Shown here in pieces: positions 59,789-64,000 of a stretch of DNA of 64,000 nt. The notes below the pieces were generated by a model. The model ran no database searches and was not told the origin of the DNA. It was given only the letters and a program-made list of their open reading frames with translations. The position numbers and the translations under genes are program-made. Each line of letters starts with the position of its first letter. Within the stretch, counting starts at the first letter, position 1. Source of the stretch: Vibrio pomeroyi (GTDB taxonomy: Bacteria; Pseudomonadota; Gammaproteobacteria; Enterobacterales; Vibrionaceae); the NCBI RefSeq assembly GCF_024347595.1, contig NZ_AP025506.1, positions 186,001 to 250,000 on the forward strand, in the 5' to 3' direction.

Positions 59789-60257
59789 TTAAATTTTTCT
59801 TAGCAACTGGAATGCTAGTAAACATCAGGTCTCTGAAGCAGATACTTGAGGTTTTTCACATCTATAAACAGACTTATCCACAAATAGTTCGATGTGGATA
59901 ACTTGGTTGATAAAGTTATTTCAGGCTTAATTCTTTATATATCTCAAAAAGATCTTTCTTGTTTTCAATATATTAGCTGAATTGTAGTGTCGGTAACTTG
60001 CTGTTTTTTATAAGGTTAGCTGTGTATCTTCAATTTGATAAAAGATCGTTAACTTGTTGTTTTTTGATCTTAATCATTTATCAGTACTGTGTTTAACTTT
60101 GTGCGGGTGTCGGAAGTTTACGAGAGATCTGAATTTTTTCCACATTGTTAAAATTGAGAACAAGGTCAAACATTGTTCTAAAATTATGTGCAACGGGTTG
60201 TCTTAAATATTGGACTGCTGATGTGGTGTAACGAGACAATCCTTGATACTTAAAGGG
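59789..60257. other. AT-rich DnaA-box cluster between tRNA array and queG
   Basis: There is no gene here. Four sites fit the DnaA box consensus TTWTNCACA: TTTTTCACA (59852-59860), TTATCCACA (59874-59882), its inverse TGTGGATAA (59893-59901) and TTTTCCACA (60136-60144); TGTGTTTAA (60088-60096) is one mismatch off in inverse orientation. The two perfect boxes face each other with 10 nt between them. By my recollection E. coli datA, a DnaA-titrating and DnaA-ATP hydrolysis-promoting locus, lies between the glyVXY tRNA genes and queG. This could be its Vibrio counterpart. I did not find a convincing IHF site. Confidence 0.6.
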
Positions 60258-61400
60258 CTAGGCATCTCTTGGAAGGCCTTTCTCAACAATACGTATCAAT
60301 CTGTGCTTTCTAGTGGCGATTTTGCTGCTGCCTTCTTGCACGCTATTTGAGTTCGGTAACTGCTGTAGTTGTTTTTGCAAAGCCCACTCAATGTGCACAT
60401 CCAATAAGTCACTTTCCCCTCGATGAGACTCAAGCGTTTCAACAATACGTTGTTGAAACGGTGCATTGCCCATCGCGACGAAAATATTGCGTAACCATTG
60501 AGTATGGCCAATGCGTCTTATTGCTGAACCTTCCATTTTCTTCAGAAAGGTTGCTTCGTCCCAACTTGCAAGGGAGACGAGATCAGCCTCTTGGAAATCT
60601 TCTCTGCGATGAAAGTCAGTTTGCTCTGTAATATCAGCTTCACGGTTCCACGGGCAAACTAATTGGCAATCATCGCAACCGTAGATACGGTTTCCTATTG
60701 CGTCTCTAAATTCTTCAGGGATCACGCCATCATATTCGATGGTTAAGTACGAGATACATTTGCGCGCATCTACAATGCCATCTGCAATAATGGCCCCAGT
60801 AGGACAAGAAGTGATACATGCGGTGCATTTACCACACTGGTCAATACTAGGCAGATCGACCGGAAGAGGGATATTAACCAGTAGCTCTCCTAAGAAGAAC
60901 CAAGACCCAGCGTCTTTATCGAGAATAAGCGAGTGTTTACCTGTCCAACCAAGTCCTGCTTTTTGAGCAAGTGGTCTTTCCAAGATAGGCGCTGAATCCA
61001 CGAAAGGGCGTGAATCTAAACCTTCGACCTCTTTCTCTATTCTTTGTCCCAGCTTTTTCAACTGGTTACGGAACAATTTGTGATAATCGCGGCCTAAAGA
61101 GTAACGGCTGATATAGCCTTGAGTGGTATCGCTTAGGTTAGAGGCAAATTGAGCTTCTGGTGGTAGATAGTTCATTCGGGCGCTGATCACTCGAATGGTG
61201 CCAGGGTGAAGCTCATCAGGACGTGCTCGCATCATTCCATGTCGAGCCATCCAATCCATTTCGCCGTGATTACCCGCATCTAGCCATGCTTGAAGAGGAG
61301 CTTCGTGTTCACTTAAATCAACATCGCAGATGCCAACTTTTTGAAAGCCTAATTCTTTTCCCCAAATTTTAATTTTTTCAGCAAGATGGTCTAGGTTCAT
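60258..61400 (-). CDS. queG: Epoxyqueuosine reductase
   Basis: A 380-residue cobalamin- and Fe-S-dependent enzyme for the last step of queuosine synthesis in tRNA. Two ferredoxin-like motifs: CGKCTACITSCPTGAI and CDDCQLVCPWNREA. Typical stretches GWTGKHSLILDKDAGSWFFL and the N-terminal GFQKVGICDVDLSEHE are present. ATG 61400 gives the E. coli-like length; an in-frame TTG at 61436 is unlikely. In E. coli nnr follows queG before tsaE; here tsaE follows directly, divergent. Confidence 0.96.
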   Translation of the reverse strand: MNLDHLAEKIKIWGKELGFQKVGICDVDLSEHEAPLQAWLDAGNHGEMDWMARHGMMRARPDELHPGTIRVISARMNYLPPEAQFASNLSDTTQGYISRYSLGRDYHKLFRNQLKKLGQRIEKEVEGLDSRPFVDSAPILERPLAQKAGLGWTGKHSLILDKDAGSWFFLGELLVNIPLPVDLPSIDQCGKCTACITSCPTGAIIADGIVDARKCISYLTIEYDGVIPEEFRDAIGNRIYGCDDCQLVCPWNREADITEQTDFHRREDFQEADLVSLASWDEATFLKKMEGSAIRRIGHTQWLRNIFVAMGNAPFQQRIVETLESHRGESDLLDVHIEWALQKQLQQLPNSNSVQEGSSKIATRKHRLIRIVEKGLPRDA

Positions 61401-61611
61401 GGCTTGATTCTTATCGATTAAAATTAGGTTCGGCAAAAATGGGGGCGGATCTTAACGGATCTTAGTGGTATTGACCAGAACAGACGTGTTTTGATCAGTA
61501 TTTTTCATAGAACTTACACTTGAGTGCTTGTCTCCCAAAAGCATCACGGTTTACTATTCTTGTTCTTTTGATTTTTATATAGTCAACGATCGATTTTTAG
61601 AGAACGTATTC

Positions 61612-62076
61612 ATGAGCACTAAACAATTTACTTTGAAAGATGAACAAGCAACGATTCAACTAGGAACGGAGCTTTCTAATCTTTGCTCACAGCAGACGAC
61701 TATTTATCTGCATGGTGATCTTGGCGCAGGTAAAACGACATTCAGTCGTGGCTTTGTAAAAGCACTTGGCCATCAAGGAAATGTAAAGAGCCCAACGTAT
61801 ACTCTAGTTGAACCTTATCAACTTGCAGATTGGCAGGTGTATCACTTCGATCTATATCGCCTAGCCGATCCTGAAGAACTCGAGTTTATGGGGATTCGTG
61901 ATTACTTTACTCCGGACGCGATCTGTTTGGTTGAATGGCCTGAAAAAGGCTATGGCATGCTACCAGAAGCGGACATGGATATTGATATTCGTTACCAAGA
62001 CGATCACCGTATTGTTTATTTAACCGCTAATAGTGAATACGGACAGCGCTTACTTAGTCAGTTGGAGTTATGTTGA
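61612..62076 (+). CDS. tsaE: tRNA threonylcarbamoyladenosine biosynthesis ATPase TsaE
   Basis: A 154-residue P-loop ATPase of the t6A complex with TsaB and TsaD. Walker [15 protein letters not shown], then [12 protein letters not shown], and [20 protein letters not shown] 61612 with GAGAA upstream gives the family length; an in-frame ATG at 61528 adds 28 non-homologous residues. Overlaps amiB by 7 nt. Confidence 0.97.
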   Translation: MSTKQFTLKDEQATIQLGTELSNLCSQQTTIYLHGDLGAGKTTFSRGFVKALGHQGNVKSPTYTLVEPYQLADWQVYHFDLYRLADPEELEFMGIRDYFTPDAICLVEWPEKGYGMLPEADMDIDIRYQDDHRIVYLTANSEYGQRLLSQLELC

Positions 62077-63791
62077 TTTCTAAACGCCTTTTTTCAACAG
62101 TAGCCATGATGGCTGCTGTTTTCTCTTTATTGTTTTCATCACTTGTTTCTGCGAATTCACTGAAAGGTTTGAGGGTTTGGCCTTCACCTGAAGAAACTCG
62201 TGTGGTTATCGATCTCAAATCAGAAGTCGACTTTAGCTATTTCACCCTGAGTAGCCCAAGTCGTTTAGTCGTCGATCTAAAAAATACGGAGTTAGCAACC
62301 AAGCTACCTGTCGTGGTGAAAGATAGCCCTGTGTTATCGAAAGTTCGTAAGAGCTCTCCACCGCAGAAAGGGACGTATCGCTTAGTTTTTGAGTTAAAGA
62401 AGTCGTCTAAAGCGGAGTTGTTTAAACTGAGCCCGACTCCGGGTGGTCAGTATGGGCACCGTTTGGTGATCGATTTACCTCATGGTGCGGCAAGCAAAGG
62501 GACAACAACGTCGACGCCGAGTAAGCCAACAGTAAGCAAGGACATCAATCAGGTTAAGCGCCAGAAAGACATTCTCATTGTAATTGATCCTGGCCACGGT
62601 GGTGAAGACCCTGGCTCAATCGGTCCATCTCGTAAGTATGAAAAAGATGCGACTCTCAGCATTTCTAAAAAGCTTGCGGCACACCTCAATGCAGTGCCGG
62701 GAATAAAGACACGCTTAACGCGCAATGCCGATTACTTTGTCAACCTGAACCGACGTGTTGCGATTGCTCGTGAGAATGAAGCACACCTAATGATCTCTAT
62801 TCACGCCGATGCCTTTACGACGCCTCAACCAAGAGGTGGTTCAGTGTTTGTATTGAACACTCGACGTGCAAATACAGAGATCTCTCGCTGGATTGAGAAC
62901 AAAGAGAAGCAGTCTGAACTACTTGGTGGTAGCGGTGCGGCTTTCACAGGCAATATTGATGATAAGAACGTGAACCAAACTTTATTGGATTTACAGTTCA
63001 GCCACTCGCAAAAAGAAGGTTATAAGCTGGCAACGGCAATTCTTTCTGAAATGGGTAAGGTTGCTAAGCTTCACAACAGCAAGCCGATTAACACCAGTTT
63101 GGCAGTATTACGTTCACCACAGATACCATCTGTGTTAGTTGAAACAGGCTTTATTTCGAACCCGACGGAAGAGAAACTGCTTTTCCAACGTTCGCACCAA
63201 GACAAACTAGCGCGTGCTGTAACCAAAGCCGTGGTTAAGTATTTGAAAGCTAACCCACCTGAAGGGATTATCTTGTCGAATGCAACGTCATCAACGGGTA
63301 GTGTGAGTCAGCATAAAGTGTCTCGTGGCGAATCTTTATCGGTGATTGCGAGCAAATATGGCACATCAACACAGGCCTTGATGAAACTGAACAATCTGAA
63401 ATCAAGCAGCCTAGCGATCGGTCAAGTACTTAAGATTCCAGGCGGCGCTTCAAGCTCATCATCAAGCAGTGCTGTTAAAACTAAGACCATCACTCACACA
63501 GTTAAGTCTGGAGAGTACCTAGGCAAGATAGCCAGCCGCTACAAAGTATCGGTAGCAGATATTAAACGTGAGAACCGCTTGAAATCAGAGACGGTGAGAG
63601 TGGGCCAAAAGTTACGTATTACGGTTGAAGTGAAGGATGTCCCTCTGCGCAAACATAAAGTCGCAAGAGGCGATTACCTTGGCAAGATTGCGTCAAAATA
63701 TGGCGTGAGCGTTAACAGTATTCGCCAAGCGAACAAGCTACGCTCTGATGAACTGGCGATAGGCCAAGTTCTGATTATTCCGCATAAATAA
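62070..63791 (+). CDS. amiB: N-acetylmuramoyl-L-alanine amidase AmiB with three LysM domains
   Basis: A 573-residue periplasmic cell-separation amidase. Signal peptide (about 1-28, ending SLVSAN), AMIN domain (about 30-130) for septal targeting, and a zinc amidase_3 domain beginning [18 protein letters not shown] near 168 with SIHADAF and [10 protein letters not shown]. It has three C-terminal LysM repeats (about 414-457, 476-520, 528-572) separated by Ser-rich linkers; E. coli AmiB lacks LysM, but vibrio AmiB is known for them. Part of the tsaE-amiB-mutL set. Confidence 0.97.
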   Translation: MLISKRLFSTVAMMAAVFSLLFSSLVSANSLKGLRVWPSPEETRVVIDLKSEVDFSYFTLSSPSRLVVDLKNTELATKLPVVVKDSPVLSKVRKSSPPQKGTYRLVFELKKSSKAELFKLSPTPGGQYGHRLVIDLPHGAASKGTTTSTPSKPTVSKDINQVKRQKDILIVIDPGHGGEDPGSIGPSRKYEKDATLSISKKLAAHLNAVPGIKTRLTRNADYFVNLNRRVAIARENEAHLMISIHADAFTTPQPRGGSVFVLNTRRANTEISRWIENKEKQSELLGGSGAAFTGNIDDKNVNQTLLDLQFSHSQKEGYKLATAILSEMGKVAKLHNSKPINTSLAVLRSPQIPSVLVETGFISNPTEEKLLFQRSHQDKLARAVTKAVVKYLKANPPEGIILSNATSSTGSVSQHKVSRGESLSVIASKYGTSTQALMKLNNLKSSSLAIGQVLKIPGGASSSSSSSAVKTKTITHTVKSGEYLGKIASRYKVSVADIKRENRLKSETVRVGQKLRITVEVKDVPLRKHKVARGDYLGKIASKYGVSVNSIRQANKLRSDELAIGQVLIIPHK

Positions 63792-63893
63792 TTTGGCAAC
63801 AACTCAATGAAGTCAAGCTTGAGAATACTAACTTAGAAGTGCGAACATAAGCGGAAAAGCGTTTTCATCAATGGCAGTAAGGTAGCAATTAAT

Positions 63894-64000
63894 ATGACGA
63901 TCAAAATACTGCCAGCTCGCTTAGCGAACCAAATCGCAGCGGGTGAAGTGGTAGAAAGGCCAGCCTCTGTTGTAAAAGAGCTGGTTGAGAACAGTTTGGA
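63894..64000 (+). CDS. mutL: DNA mismatch repair protein MutL (5' end only)
   Basis: 35 codons are visible, starting [20 protein letters not shown] and containing the GHKL-ATPase motif [15 protein letters not shown]. The gene runs off the window. It lies 102 nt after amiB, as in E. coli. Confidence 0.98.
   Translation, partial: MTIKILPARLANQIAAGEVVERPASVVKELVENSL

Noticed and set aside
59874..59901. DnaA boxes as a replication origin
   Set aside because: No AT-rich 13-mer array, no mioC/gidA or dnaA neighbours, and the position between tRNA genes and queG fits a titration site better.

Overview
The window looks like a contiguous piece of a Vibrio main chromosome (Vibrionaceae; a Splendidus-clade or similar marine Vibrio is my inference from protein and intergenic-repeat style, not proven). 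Housekeeping genes (secB, gpmI, groESL, efp, frdABCD, psd, rsgA, orn, queG, tsaE, amiB, mutL) have typical gammaproteobacterial sequences. The inner part of the surface-polysaccharide locus (about 10.3-20.5 kb) is strikingly AT-rich, as laterally acquired O-antigen or capsule genes usually are.

Layout. (1) 1-0.96 kb: end of secB and a yibN-type rhodanese, both on the minus strand. (2) 1.2-31 kb: one large plus-strand polysaccharide locus. It opens with a gfcABCD/yjbEFGH-like group, then a JUMPstart/ops element and wza-wzb-wzc, as in a group 4 capsule operon. Next come wzx, a dTDP-3-acetamido-3,6-dideoxyhexose pathway (rmlB, rmlA, ketoisomerase, acetyltransferase, aminotransferase), three glycosyltransferases plus a GT11 fucosyltransferase, wzy, the full GDP-mannose to GDP-L-fucose pathway (manA, manB, manC, gmd, fcl, with gmm), and a terminal trio (SDR reductase/epimerase, small phosphoglycosyl transferase, WbpM-like dehydratase) that should supply and load the first sugar on undecaprenyl phosphate. 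(3) 31.0-31.6 kb: a decayed IS200/IS605 element. (4) 31.7-37.1 kb: gpmI, ogt, a MATE exporter and a wzz gene broken by an in-frame stop, with several dispersed intergenic repeats. (5) 37.2-64 kb: a segment that follows the order of the E. coli 94-95 min region: groES-groEL, epmB/efp, frdABCD, epmA, psd, rsgA, orn, tRNA-Gly genes, queG, tsaE, amiB, mutL. Lineage-specific genes are inserted (a repeat protein, a diguanylate cyclase, mgtC-like, an orphan pilin, a DMT exporter, a chemoreceptor, a DASS transporter).

How it works together. The polysaccharide genes describe a complete Wzx/Wzy-type pathway: precursor synthesis, initiation, assembly, flipping, polymerisation, and export or tyrosine-kinase control through Wza/Wzb/Wzc and Gfc proteins. 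RfaH acting at ops is the expected long-range antiterminator, and there are intrinsic hairpins inside the locus for it to overcome. EF-P and two of its modifying enzymes, EpmB and EpmA, lie within 6 kb.

Most noteworthy: a pair of mutually exclusive hairpins (attenuator-like) between wza and wzb; a 16-gene tRNA array (nine Gly-GCC, seven initiator Met) grown by a 506-bp tandem duplication; a cluster of DnaA boxes between that array and queG, at the position where I recall E. coli carrying datA; dispersed repeats that encode the C-terminal tails of two neighbouring proteins; and a wzz nonsense codon.
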